Origin: Candidatus Gastranaerophilales bacterium
GTDB taxonomy: Bacteria > Cyanobacteriota > Vampirovibrionia > Gastranaerophilales > Gastranaerophilaceae
Direction: 5' to 3'
Assembly: GCA_944324175.1 (NCBI GenBank)
Contig: CALUVH010000005.1
Location: 22,881 to 86,880, forward strand
Length of the DNA: 64,000 nucleotides
A model generated the notes under the pieces. It worked only from the letters and a program-made list of their open reading frames with translations, had not been told where the DNA came from and searched no databases. This document shows positions 18,326-26,858 of the stretch, piece by piece; positions within the stretch are counted from its first letter, which is position 1; each line of letters starts with the position of its first letter. Both the position numbers and the translations under genes were made by a program.

Positions 18326-21300
18326 ATGCTACAAGAAGCAGGCAAAGCAATAAATTCAGCATTTAACAACAGTTTCATAAAGAAACTAAGCCAATATTTA
18401 CACGATTGCGTAAGAGAAGAAGTAAAAAGCTCTACGTTTAGAAATCTAAAAGGTGATAAGGATAACAAGTGGATTTTTCTCCCTGGTGAAGAACAATTAT
18501 TTACCAACTTTCAAGAATATGTAGCTCTCGATGGTAGTAACCCAAAACTGACAGAGTTGATGATTCAAAGTGAACTTGGTCAAAAAGATAAATATTTGAT
18601 CTATGGATACCTGTTTTTAGTTGGTAAAAGTTCAAAAACAAAACGCCAAAACGAATTTTTAACTCCACTTTTGTATATGCCATGCAAACTTGAAAGAAAT
18701 GGCGTAAATATAAACTGCCTACCACTAGATGAAGTGCTTTCGCTGAATACCGGAGCACTTGCAGCGCTTATGCGAAAAAATGATGATGAGGATGAAGTCG
18801 ATTTGTTACTAGAAGGTATACTTGATGTAGTTCCTGACCTACCAATCACAGATGAAAAGCTAAGCATTTTCCTTACAACTCTCAAATCACTAATTCCAGA
18901 AATAGAAATAAGTACCAACCAAGCTGACTATCAGGAAGAAGACAATATAAGTAAATCAGCGAAAGATTTTTACAAAGAAAAAATAGATGCCGATAACATA
19001 GATGATGTCGTTGAGGAAGAAGAAAATACCCAAAAACAATCAATCAAGCTTGAGAAAGTTTCTGTCACCTATCAAAGTGCCATAATTCTCACGAAACGTC
19101 CATCGGTCACTGCAGGTGTGTTACATGAACTAACACAAATCGCTGAAAAGCCAAGTGGAATTTACAGAGAAACTGCGTTAAACATAATTAACGAAGAATA
19201 TGCGCAATCAAAAGAAAAATCAGTGCCTGTTCAAGACCTCAAAAAAATAACTGATTTTTACCCAATAACTCCACTATCATTAAGCGACAGTCAATTTCAG
19301 GTAATAAAAAACATTGATAACAGTAAATTTGTTGCAGTACAGGGACCTCCTGGGACAGGTAAATCTCAAACAATAGTTAATCTGGTAGCTCATCTCGTTG
19401 CAAACGGAAAAACCGTGCTTGTAGCCTCAAGAATGGACAAAGCTGTCGATGTCGTAGCAGATAGATTGAACGACCTTGGTGCAAAACACATGGCACTACG
19501 CGCAGGGCGTCTAAATTATCAACGTCAACTAAGTAACGATTTAAACAATCTTATATCTAACAACGAAGATTTGGATGATGACGTTGAAAATATTTTGCTT
19601 GTCGATACCAAAGATATGAAAGATCACTTGGACTTACTAAAAGATTATGAAAACAAGTGTGAAAAAATTATCAAACTTGAACAAGACTGGCACGATTTGG
19701 ATTTAGAAGTTATAGAAAATGAAAAATTAATCGGCGAAATGCAATTTATCAAAACACCACTAAACCGTGTTGAAATTGAAACAATTGCAATAATTATAAA
19801 AACCCTCAAAAAAAATATCGAAAAATCAGGATTTTTTGCAAACATCGCAAACTTTACAAGTCTAAACCAGCTTAAAAAAACACTTCAACTAAAAGAATTT
19901 GATGTAAATTTTCAAAATCTTGAGCGTCTAAAATCAGAACTTGAATATGCCGAAATGAATTACAGACTCAAAAAAATAGAATCAGACATCCAAAAGACAG
20001 GTAATTTACATATTTTGACAGAACAAATTCGTCAAATGAAGAAAAAACAAGGCACTTTAGCAAAGAATATTATAAAAAACAAGCGAAGAGAATCCCTAAA
20101 AGCTCTTTTGCGCGACGAAAACAAACGCAGACGTCTAAAAGTCCATTCAAGGTCACTCGTCACCTCAAGAAAACGATTACAAAATAATATCCTAGAGGAA
20201 GAAGACTTTAAACCGCTTTTAGAAGCCTTCCCATGCTGGTGCGTAACAACTTATGCTGTATCAGATTCACTACCGCTTAAACCTGGGATGTTTGATGTGG
20301 CGATTATCGATGAAGCTTCTCAATGCGATATTGCAAGCTGTTTTCCTATCCTTTTCCGAGCAAAACGCGCAGTAATTGTGGGAGATGACAAACAACTTCC
20401 ACATCTGTCTTTCCTTGAAAAAGCGAAGGAACAATCATTCTTGAGTCAATATGGTATTCCCGATAAATACCAGCTTATGTGGCGTTTCAGAACAAATTCA
20501 ATGTTTGACCTTGCAGACTACTACTCTATGAATAGTGTTATGCTCGATGAACATTTTAGAAGCTTACCACCTATCATCAACTTCTCTAACCACGAATTTT
20601 ACAACGACAGAATACGTGTCATGAGAAAAGATAGATCTGATGAAAAAGTCTTAGAACTTATCGAAGTACCAGAAGGAAAAGTGGACTTTGATGCTACAAG
20701 AAATCTCCCTGAAATTGAAGCCCTTGTAAAACGACTATATGAAATTGTAGTGGAAGATGAGCGAAAAAGCCCTGAAAATCCTGTGTCAATCGGTATAATT
20801 TCACCATTCAGAGCGCAGGTAGAACAATTAAAAATATCCGTGGCCAAAGTATTATCTGATCACATGATTAAAAAACATCAAATAGAAATAGGTACAGCTC
20901 ATACATTCCAAGGCGATGAACGCGATATTATGCTTATTTCTTGGGCCGTGGCTGATAATAGCTTCACTCAAAGTTTGATATTCCTTCAAAAGCCGAATCT
21001 ATTCAACGTCGCAATAACACGCGGCAGAAACAAGGTTATAAACTTTATTTCGCGTAACCCTCGTGAGCTCCCTGAGGGACATTTCAGAAACTACATTTCA
21101 TTCATTCAAGAATACCAAAACCGTCAACAAGCAAGCGCCTCAGGCGAAATTGATGAAAACATATACAAAAATTCTTTGGAAAAAGAAATTGCAACACAAA
21201 TAAAAGAACTTGGTCATGAAGTTAAAGCAGGCGTAGATATAGCAGGCTTAAGCGCAGATTTACTTATTGATAATAAGTTTATTATAGAAGTCGACGGCGT

Positions 21301-21445
21301 CGAAGATAATAAAAAGCTATATCACATGACAAATATGAAAAAACAAGCAATACTTGAACGCTCAGGATATACCGTAAAACGTATCACATTCCGTGAATGG
21401 CAGTATTCTACTAAAGTTTGTCTGGATAGAATATTTCTAAATTAA
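18326..21445 (+). CDS. Large SF1 helicase with C-terminal nuclease-like domain
   Basis: The protein has 1039 residues. Residues ~1-320 have no recognised domain. From ~335 there is an SF1 (Upf1-like) helicase: Walker A QGPPGTGKSQT, then a ~200-residue coiled insertion, Walker B VAIIDEASQCD, GDDKQLPHL, DEHFRSLPPI, GTAHTFQGDERD and NVAITRGRNK. The last ~100 residues (ADLLIDNKFIIEVDG, ITFREWQ) resemble the Vsr/DUF559-type nuclease fold. Similar helicase-nuclease fusions occur in DNA repair and in defence loci, but no known defence gene is next to it. The ribosome site AAAGGAGA supports the start. It appears to be a single gene. Confidence 0.82.
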   Translation: MLQEAGKAINSAFNNSFIKKLSQYLHDCVREEVKSSTFRNLKGDKDNKWIFLPGEEQLFTNFQEYVALDGSNPKLTELMIQSELGQKDKYLIYGYLFLVGKSSKTKRQNEFLTPLLYMPCKLERNGVNINCLPLDEVLSLNTGALAALMRKNDDEDEVDLLLEGILDVVPDLPITDEKLSIFLTTLKSLIPEIEISTNQADYQEEDNISKSAKDFYKEKIDADNIDDVVEEEENTQKQSIKLEKVSVTYQSAIILTKRPSVTAGVLHELTQIAEKPSGIYRETALNIINEEYAQSKEKSVPVQDLKKITDFYPITPLSLSDSQFQVIKNIDNSKFVAVQGPPGTGKSQTIVNLVAHLVANGKTVLVASRMDKAVDVVADRLNDLGAKHMALRAGRLNYQRQLSNDLNNLISNNEDLDDDVENILLVDTKDMKDHLDLLKDYENKCEKIIKLEQDWHDLDLEVIENEKLIGEMQFIKTPLNRVEIETIAIIIKTLKKNIEKSGFFANIANFTSLNQLKKTLQLKEFDVNFQNLERLKSELEYAEMNYRLKKIESDIQKTGNLHILTEQIRQMKKKQGTLAKNIIKNKRRESLKALLRDENKRRRLKVHSRSLVTSRKRLQNNILEEEDFKPLLEAFPCWCVTTYAVSDSLPLKPGMFDVAIIDEASQCDIASCFPILFRAKRAVIVGDDKQLPHLSFLEKAKEQSFLSQYGIPDKYQLMWRFRTNSMFDLADYYSMNSVMLDEHFRSLPPIINFSNHEFYNDRIRVMRKDRSDEKVLELIEVPEGKVDFDATRNLPEIEALVKRLYEIVVEDERKSPENPVSIGIISPFRAQVEQLKISVAKVLSDHMIKKHQIEIGTAHTFQGDERDIMLISWAVADNSFTQSLIFLQKPNLFNVAITRGRNKVINFISRNPRELPEGHFRNYISFIQEYQNRQQASASGEIDENIYKNSLEKEIATQIKELGHEVKAGVDIAGLSADLLIDNKFIIEVDGVEDNKKLYHMTNMKKQAILERSGYTVKRITFREWQYSTKVCLDRIFLN

Positions 21446-21470
21446 AACAAGGTATTTTGTACAAATGAAA

Positions 21471-21495
21471 ACGCTCACCAGTCCAAGGTGAGCGT
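21471..21495 (-). terminator. Intrinsic terminator of fabF
   Basis: The stem ACGCTCACC / GGTGAGCGT is followed by TTTTCATTTG on the minus strand, 46 bp after the fabF stop. The plus-strand side is A-rich, so it serves fabF rather than the helicase. Confidence 0.8.
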
Positions 21496-21540
21496 ACAGA
21501 AAAATAAAAAATAACTTAACAAATAGATAAAGAAGATTAA

Positions 21541-22791
21541 TTAAACTTCTTTTATCACGATAGTTGCATTTTGACCGCCAAATCCGAATGAATTTGACAG
21601 AGCAACATGTACATCGGCTTTTCTTGCCTTATGAGGGACATAGTCAAGATTAGCGACAGCCTCATCTTGGTTATCAAGATTAATGGTCGGAGGTACAATT
21701 TTCTCATTAATCGTTTTAACACAAGCGATAGCTTCGACAGCACCTGTTGCACCAAGCATGTGCCCATGCATTGATTTTGTTGAAGATACAAGCAGATTAG
21801 GGTTTTTAACTTTGTCACCAAAAATACCTTCAATAGCTTTAGATTCAGCTATATCACCCAACCCCGTACTTGTACCGTGAGAGTTGATGTATTGAACATC
21901 AGAAGAATTAATTCCTGCGTCTTTCAGCGCAAATTCCATAGATTTTGTAGCACCTTTACCTTCAGGACAAGGAGCTACGACATCATAAGCATCTGCTGAT
22001 TGACCGTATCCTATAATTTCAGCGTAAATTTTTGCACCGCGTTTTTTAGCATGCTCATACTCTTCTAATACAAGTACTGCTGAACCTTCAGACATAACAA
22101 AACCATCTCTGTCTTTATCATAAGGACGAGAAGCCCTTTGAGGTTCATCATTACGCTTAGATAAAGTTCTGGCACTAGAAAACGCTCCGATACCAACATC
22201 GCATATTGTTGCTTCTGCACCACCTGCAACAACGACATCTGCATCTCCATATTGAATAGCTCTGAACGCGTCACCAACTGAATGCGTACCTGTAGCACAA
22301 GCTGAAACAACAACCTTATTTAATCCTTTAAAGCCATACTTTATAGAAATTCTACCGGATGGCATGTTCACAATCATCATTGGAATTGTAAATGGTGAAC
22401 ATTTATTAGGTCCTTTTTCTAATATACGGACATGATTTTCTTCAAAAGTAATAAATCCACCGGCAGCAGAGCTAACGATTACACCTACGCGGTACGGATC
22501 AATATCTTTTAAATCGTCTAATTTTGCATCTTTTATAGCTTCATCAGCTGCAACAAGAGCAAATTGAACAAATCTATCTGTCTTTTTAGCTTCCTTAGGA
22601 TCAATATAATCCTCAGGGTTAAAATTTTTAACCTCTCCAGAAATCTTTACAACATGCTTACTGATATCAATTAATTCAGAAGTGCTAATTCCACTTTTTC
22701 CTTCCACAAGTGCAGACCAGAACTTGTCAACACCAACACCAAACGGTGTAACTGCGCCCATACCTGTGATTACTACTCTTCTTTTTGTCAT
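21541..22791 (-). CDS. fabF: 3-oxoacyl-ACP synthase II
   Basis: This 416-residue beta-ketoacyl-ACP synthase elongates acyl-ACP with malonyl-ACP in fatty-acid synthesis. The catalytic triad is visible: Cys in VVSACATGTHS, His in NSHGTSTGLGD and His in MHGHMLGATGA. The N-terminus MTKRRVVITGMGAVTPFG and C-terminus NSFGFGGQNA are typical. It is the last of fabG-acpP-fabF on the minus strand. A hairpin lies in the acpP-fabF gap, which may set their relative expression. Confidence 0.96.
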   Translation of the reverse strand: MTKRRVVITGMGAVTPFGVGVDKFWSALVEGKSGISTSELIDISKHVVKISGEVKNFNPEDYIDPKEAKKTDRFVQFALVAADEAIKDAKLDDLKDIDPYRVGVIVSSAAGGFITFEENHVRILEKGPNKCSPFTIPMMIVNMPSGRISIKYGFKGLNKVVVSACATGTHSVGDAFRAIQYGDADVVVAGGAEATICDVGIGAFSSARTLSKRNDEPQRASRPYDKDRDGFVMSEGSAVLVLEEYEHAKKRGAKIYAEIIGYGQSADAYDVVAPCPEGKGATKSMEFALKDAGINSSDVQYINSHGTSTGLGDIAESKAIEGIFGDKVKNPNLLVSSTKSMHGHMLGATGAVEAIACVKTINEKIVPPTINLDNQDEAVANLDYVPHKARKADVHVALSNSFGFGGQNATIVIKEV

Positions 22792-22824
22792 CCCTTATAC
22801 CTTTATACCTTTGTGAAAAATATA

Positions 22825-22858
22825 CGAGGGAGAAAATAATATTCAATTTTCACCCTCG
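22825..22858 (-). terminator. Hairpin between acpP and fabF
   Basis: CGAGGG-A-GAAAAT pairs with ATTTTC-A-CCCTCG around an 8-nt loop (ending in CA). On the minus strand TATATTTTTC follows. It could be a partial terminator that reduces fabF transcription, or an mRNA end stabiliser. A second GC-rich hairpin (GGCGAAAG/CTTTCGCC) lies at about 22900-22917. Confidence 0.55.
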
Positions 22859-22929
22859 CAACATTTATAAAAGATTCTAAAAACAGTTTGTTGCGCATGG
22901 CGAAAGCACTTTCGCCCGACAGCAATTAA

Positions 22930-23160
22930 CTATTTGTGAGAATCGATGTAGTTAACTGCATCTTGAACTGTTTGAATTTTTTCAGCTTCTTCATCAGGAA
23001 TTTCGCAACCGAATTCTTCTTCGAAAGCCATAACCAATTCAACTGTATCCAAAGAGTCAGCACCCAAATCAGCGGTAAAACTAGCTTCTGGAGTAACCAA
23101 AGCTTCATCTACGCTCAATTGATCTACTACAACTTTTTTAACTTTTTCTAATGTACTCAT
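22930..23160 (-). CDS. acpP: Acyl carrier protein
   Basis: This is a 76-residue acidic four-helix protein. The phosphopantetheine attachment Ser36 lies in [14 protein letters not shown], the invariant ACP motif. Length and charge are normal. It has a ribosome site (GAGGAAA) and lies between fabG and fabF, the usual bacterial order. Confidence 0.96.
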   Translation of the reverse strand: MSTLEKVKKVVVDQLSVDEALVTPEASFTADLGADSLDTVELVMAFEEEFGCEIPDEEAEKIQTVQDAVNYIDSHK

Positions 23161-23274
23161 CTTTTTTTCCTCATAATTATTGTATTACTACACTATTTCA
23201 AAAACATTATAATCAATTCAAAGTTTTTTTGCAAGAAATTTACAAATAGTTAACTATATTGTTAAAAATCTTAA

Positions 23275-24000
23275 CTATATAATCAAACCGCCGTCAACTT
23301 CCAAGACCTGACCTGTAACATATTGCGCGTCTACCGCAAGGAATTTAACGGCTTTTGCGATATCTTCAGGCTCACCTAGTCTTTTGAGCGGAATAAAATC
23401 GGTAAACTTAGAAGTATCAAGATCTTTTGTCATATCGGTATTAATAAATCCCGGAGCGACAGCGTTAACGCGAATACCACGAGAGCCAAGTTCTTTTGCT
23501 AGGGTTTTAGTAAGTCCGATTAATCCTGCTTTTGCAGCAGAATAATTTGCTTGACCTGCATTACCTGATACACCGACCACACTAGCCATGTTTACAATCG
23601 CACCAGAGCGCTGTTTCATCATAACCTTAACCACCGGTTGAGATACAAAAAACGCACTGGAAAGGTTAGTGTTGATAACCGCATTCCAATTTTCATCAGA
23701 CATTCTCATAAACAAACCGTCGCGAGTAATACCTGCGTTATTGACCAAAACATCAATTCTTCCATACTTTTCAATAATTTGCGCAATGCTTTTATCTACT
23801 TCTTCTTTGTTAGAAACGTCAAATTTGTAAGCCTCAGCATCCACCCCCAAAGCTTTAATTTCTTGGACAGTTTTTTCAGCAGCTTCAGCATTACCTGCAT
23901 AGTTTACAACGATATCATAACCTGCCTTTGCAAGCTCAAGTGCACAAGCTTTTCCGATACCTCTGGATGCACCTGTGACCAACGCTAATTTTTCTGACAT
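23275..24000 (-). CDS. fabG: 3-oxoacyl-ACP reductase
   Basis: This 241-residue short-chain dehydrogenase carries out the first reduction in fatty-acid elongation. It has the NADPH-binding GASRGIGKACA, NNAGITRDG, and the catalytic Ser/Tyr/Lys in MASVVG and YSAAKAG. ASVVGVSGNAGQANYSAAKAG is diagnostic for FabG. The ribosome site AAGGAGA precedes the ATG, and an extended -10 (TGCTATCAT) lies further upstream, so it probably leads the fab unit. Confidence 0.95.
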   Translation of the reverse strand: MSEKLALVTGASRGIGKACALELAKAGYDIVVNYAGNAEAAEKTVQEIKALGVDAEAYKFDVSNKEEVDKSIAQIIEKYGRIDVLVNNAGITRDGLFMRMSDENWNAVINTNLSSAFFVSQPVVKVMMKQRSGAIVNMASVVGVSGNAGQANYSAAKAGLIGLTKTLAKELGSRGIRVNAVAPGFINTDMTKDLDTSKFTDFIPLKRLGEPEDIAKAVKFLAVDAQYVTGQVLEVDGGLII

Positions 24001-24160
24001 AAATAAATCTCCTTATAAAATCTCTCTCAATGGGGAAATGATAGCATAAAGATAAAAATTTCTCAGCTTAAGATAAATTATTGTAAAGTTAGTTAATATA
24101 ATATAAAAAAATAATTGTTGTGACTGTTTTTAGATTTTTGTTGGAGGAGATACAACCAGT

Positions 24161-24628
24161 AACAGCTGAGTCGGAAGGCTCTAATTCAAAATAAGACAAA
24201 CAGGCACCTGCAATTTGGCTCCTGAGTTCGTAGGATGTGGTAAATCTGTGATTTACCGCATCCTACTTACTGAGCCGTAAGGCTCTAAAAAAATACCTCT
24301 AACAGACTTATCAAGTTTATTATCGTTTTTTATTGTCGGATTGGTAAATCCGACCTACAGTAACTTTTTCTACAAATTTCGATTTCAATAATTCTTGAAT
24401 TTGTTCTTCAGTAAGGCTTTTTTGTTTTCTCATATTTTTTCTCCTTTATTTTTTATTATTATATGTGAAACTTGCCTACTGATTGATTATAGTTTTTGGG
24501 GTACACTTCAGAAACCCCAACCTACAGTAACAGCTGAGCCGTTAGGCTCTAATTGCTATCGTAATCAGATTTTATCCATTTATTATCGTTTTTTTATTGT
24601 CGGATTAGTAAATCCGACCTACAGTAAC
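24161..24628. repeat. Block of dispersed palindromic repeats downstream of pilin gene A
   Basis: Three short families recur here. R1 is GTCGGATTGGTAAATCCGAC followed by CTACAGTAAC (24335-24364, 24599-24628). R2 is AGCTGAGCC-GTTA-GGCTCTAA (24161-24184, 24269-24288, 24529-24552). R3 is CAGGCACCTG-CAATTTGG-CTCCTG (24201-24224). A further hairpin, GTAGGATG-t-GGTAAATC paired with its complement, sits at ~24228-24267. The same families flank the other two pilin genes. The rest of the 830-bp gap has no other gene apart from the ORF at 24320-24433. Confidence 0.8.
24320..24433 (-). CDS. Short 37-residue ORF cut by a dispersed repeat
   Basis: The ATG has a good ribosome site (AAAGGAG) and an upstream TATAAT, so the 5' end looks like a real gene start. 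The peptide reads MRKQKSLTEEQIQELLKSKF and then runs into the R1 palindrome, ending soon after. I take it as the 5' stub of a gene, perhaps a transposase or DNA-binding protein, interrupted by the repeat. It could also be a genuine micropeptide. Confidence 0.45.
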   Translation of the reverse strand: MRKQKSLTEEQIQELLKSKFVEKVTVGRIYQSDNKKR

Positions 24629-24830
24629 TTTTTTGTTTGGCTCATCATATAAATAATTACCTAATTCCGTTTACAAGATAATGATAACATTTAAACGACA
24701 TTTGTCCAGCATTTTAAGCAAAAGGACAAGATGTATTTAAAAAGGTACCTTATGAAAAGGTACCTGTCGGTTGTGATTGTTATTTCGATATGTTTATTTG
24801 CATTATGCACTTTATAAAAGCGTAATGTAA

Positions 24831-25931
24831 CTAGTCACCAAAACACCTTGCGCGGTGGTCAGGGTAGCTCACGCCGAAGATACTCCAGTTACTGCTGGAA
24901 GAGTGGAAGCTGCGTCTGTATGCGTAGTAGTCGGTACCGTAGGGCTCACTCGACCAATAGTACCAGTCGTTAGTGGACCAGTTGAGTTGAGTTGCTCTGT
25001 CTGCATCCAGAGTTATGCCGCTGCGGTTTTCTTGTGCTCCTATCGGAGTATCTTGTTTGTAAATATATGTCGCTACATCTGCTAATTCTTGTGGGGTTGA
25101 TAGGTGCATTCCATTCTCTGCGCATGCTTTCTTTGCTCCCGCCCATCGGTTATTTGAACAGTATAAAGTTGACATATAACGGTTATCATAGTCATGGTCA
25201 GGACTTCCTATACACGTGTTTATTGGGGTTATTTGATATATGTCGCTTGCCGCTATACACTGCTCGCCAAACTTCATATCACAGGTTGAGATTGTTGCAT
25301 TCTTTAGTTCTATATCATCCCCTACTCTATTCGGACCTTTCTTTCCGTTTACATCTATCAACATACTCATGCAACCTACCTGACCGCTTTGACCTTCTTG
25401 GCTAAATGGGTCGACGCTACTACAATTCGGGTTGTATGCCATGACAACTGTTGTGCCGTCTGCTATTACAAACCCCATTGTATTCGTATTCCAGTCTTTT
25501 TGACCTAGTTTGCTTGCGGTTGTTAAAGTACTTACTTCTACTTCTGTTTCTTTGTCACCTGTTTGAACAAACTTAGGGGCGTAACAGTTTTCTAGTTTGT
25601 CGTTTTCGCAAGTTTTGATTACTTTTACATATTTCTTAAAATAGTTCATATAATCTTCTGTACTGTTTGCTACTCCTGTCATCACGCCATCTATGTTCAT
25701 TTGACGGGTTGCTTCGACAAGTTTCTTGTCCCATAAGTCTTTTGCAGTTTTCCAAGCTTTGTTGTTATGGTTCTCTATCATGCTTGGAATTGTCAATGCT
25801 GCAACTATGCCGATTACGCTCAGTGTGATTAGCACTTCCGCTAAAGTAAAGGCGGTTCTACATGCGTTTGAGTTTTGAAGTGGGTTGTGGTCATTTGTTG
25901 TGAGTGAAAATAAGTTTTTTGTGTTATTCAT
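24831..25931 (-). CDS. Type IV pilin-like protein A with variable lectin-like C-terminus
   Basis: This ~366-residue protein has a leader ending in a prepilin-peptidase site before the hydrophobic helix (AFTLAEVLITLSVIGIVAAL). A conserved body follows: DLWDKKLVEATRQMN, ENCYAPKFVQTGD, CMSMLIDVNGKKGPNRVGDD. A C-terminal domain begins near WAGAKKACAENGMHLSTPQE and ends in YPDHRARCFGD. The tail looks like a C-type-lectin/FISUMP-type fold. It is nearly identical to pilins B and C except in the last ~45 residues. I chose ATG 25931 (AGGAG 8 nt upstream). It should be a surface-exposed minor pilin or pseudopilin; the ligand is unknown. Confidence 0.85.
   Translation of the reverse strand: MNNTKNLFSLTTNDHNPLQNSNACRTAFTLAEVLITLSVIGIVAALTIPSMIENHNNKAWKTAKDLWDKKLVEATRQMNIDGVMTGVANSTEDYMNYFKKYVKVIKTCENDKLENCYAPKFVQTGDKETEVEVSTLTTASKLGQKDWNTNTMGFVIADGTTVVMAYNPNCSSVDPFSQEGQSGQVGCMSMLIDVNGKKGPNRVGDDIELKNATISTCDMKFGEQCIAASDIYQITPINTCIGSPDHDYDNRYMSTLYCSNNRWAGAKKACAENGMHLSTPQELADVATYIYKQDTPIGAQENRSGITLDADRATQLNWSTNDWYYWSSEPYGTDYYAYRRSFHSSSSNWSIFGVSYPDHRARCFGD
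24850..24985 (-). other. Candidate DGR variable region, pilin A
   Basis: The coding strand here consists of invariant codons (TGG, TTC, TCT TCC, GTG, TAC CCT, CGC GC) interspersed with NNC codons that differ from pilin B at their first two bases, such as AGC, CAC, AGC, ATC, TTC, GGC and GAC. It ends at the shared GCGC(A/T)AGGTGTTT just before the stop. Confidence 0.65.
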
Positions 25932-26082
25932 CAAGTCTTCTCCTTTTATTTTTCTGACTATTAATTCCTTTTATTAAATAATTCTACCTTTTGAGCTGAT
26001 TTACTGCTTTTTATACACATCAACACAAGTTCGCTAACTTGTGTCTTTTTATTCATCTGCGTAAAACGCTTTTGCTGAGCCT

Positions 26083-26193
26083 TTAGAAGTTGCCCCCCCC
26101 CCCGTGAAGACCTGTGTCACAAGGCTTTTCAGGCACTAACTCCATGCCTGCATATTCTTCCAACCTGATTATATTTCTAAACGTAGTACTCAT
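26083..26193 (-). CDS. Leader ORF of pilin cassette A, off-frame at an 11-G tract
   Basis: A leaderless ATG at 26193 begins MSTTFRNIIRLEEYAGMEL. The frame reaches 11 G and stops 3 codons later (GGGGNF, 36 residues). With 12 G the frame would run on, in the register conserved in cassette B, for about 40 more codons to 25961, stopping just before the pilin ribosome site. The homologous ORF in cassette B argues that it is translated. Function is unknown. Confidence 0.5.
   Translation of the reverse strand: MSTTFRNIIRLEEYAGMELVPEKPCDTGLHGGGGNF
26093..26103 (-). repeat. Homopolymeric G11 tract
   Basis: Eleven C on the plus strand (G on the coding strand) lie inside the leader ORF, 162 bp upstream of the pilin ATG. 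Tracts of this length are classical slippage sites. Confidence 0.85.
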
Positions 26194-26199
26194 ATTTCG

Positions 26200-26229
26200 A
26201 TTATAACGTATTTTTTGAAGCTCCGCAAG
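26200..26229 (-). promoter_or_regulatory. Promoter of pilin leader A
   Basis: On the minus strand TTGCGG, a 17-bp spacer and TATAAT end 6 nt before the leader ORF ATG. The same arrangement occurs in cassette B. Confidence 0.65.
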
Positions 26230-26415
26230 GGGGACGGTAAAATTTCCTTCGTTCGCACGAAAAAAGCCTCAATTTTCAACACTGCAAGGCTTCGCATTTC
26301 GTAACAAATTTTCAATAATAAAAAAACTTTATAATGAACTATACCTATCTGACAGGGGAAAAATATAACTTTTTGAAACTTTTCAAGTATAATAGAAAAA
26401 AGAAGGAGGTTTTTT

Positions 26416-26802
26416 ATGAAATTTTTACATTCAATGATTAGAGTCAAAGATATTGATGCTTCATTAAAATTCTACACCGAGCTTTTGAATATGAAAGTAG
26501 AAAAGAAAAAAAGGCTTGAAGATTGTGAATTGTATTTTTTGAATGACGAAGAAAACAGTGGACCACAATTAGAGCTTACTTATAATGATGAAACACCTGA
26601 AGGTGGTTATGAATGCGGTAGTGCGTTTGGACATTTTGCTTTTTCAGTGAAATCTTTGGATGATTTTAGCAAAAAGTTACATTCTTTAGGTTATGAATAT
26701 TTATATGAACCGTTTGATTTGAACGGAAAAGGTACAAAAATCGCGTTTATAAAAGATCCTGACGGTAATGAAATTGAACTTATTGAAAAAGTTGTTTGGT
26801 AA
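26416..26802 (+). CDS. gloA: Glyoxalase I-like VOC-family protein
   Basis: This 128-residue vicinal-oxygen-chelate protein has two beta-alpha-beta-beta-beta modules. Likely metal ligands are His5 (KFLHSMIRV), Glu in QLELTYN, His in GHFAFSV and Glu in GNEIELIEK. The pattern and length match lactoylglutathione lyase, which detoxifies methylglyoxal. The start has a consensus ribosome site (AAGGAGG) and a TATAAT upstream. It is a single gene with a strong terminator. Confidence 0.85.
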   Translation: MKFLHSMIRVKDIDASLKFYTELLNMKVEKKKRLEDCELYFLNDEENSGPQLELTYNDETPEGGYECGSAFGHFAFSVKSLDDFSKKLHSLGYEYLYEPFDLNGKGTKIAFIKDPDGNEIELIEKVVW

Positions 26803-26812
26803 AAATCATACA

Positions 26813-26843
26813 CGGCGCTTGAGGCTTCCTCAAGCGCCGTTTT
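26813..26843. terminator. Strong intrinsic terminator
   Basis: The perfect 12-bp stem CGGCGCTTGAGG / CCTCAAGCGCCG is followed by TTTTC. It lies between the converging gloA-like and TPR genes. Confidence 0.88.
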
Positions 26844-26858
26844 CAAACTTTAATAAAA

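Noticed and set aside
24001..24830. CRISPR array
   Set aside because: The repeated units are palindromes of differing families with irregular spacing and no uniform spacers, and no cas genes are present.
24855..25405. Overlapping plus-strand ORFs antisense to pilin A
   Set aside because: They are shadows of the pilin reading frame; similar shadows occur opposite pilins B and C.
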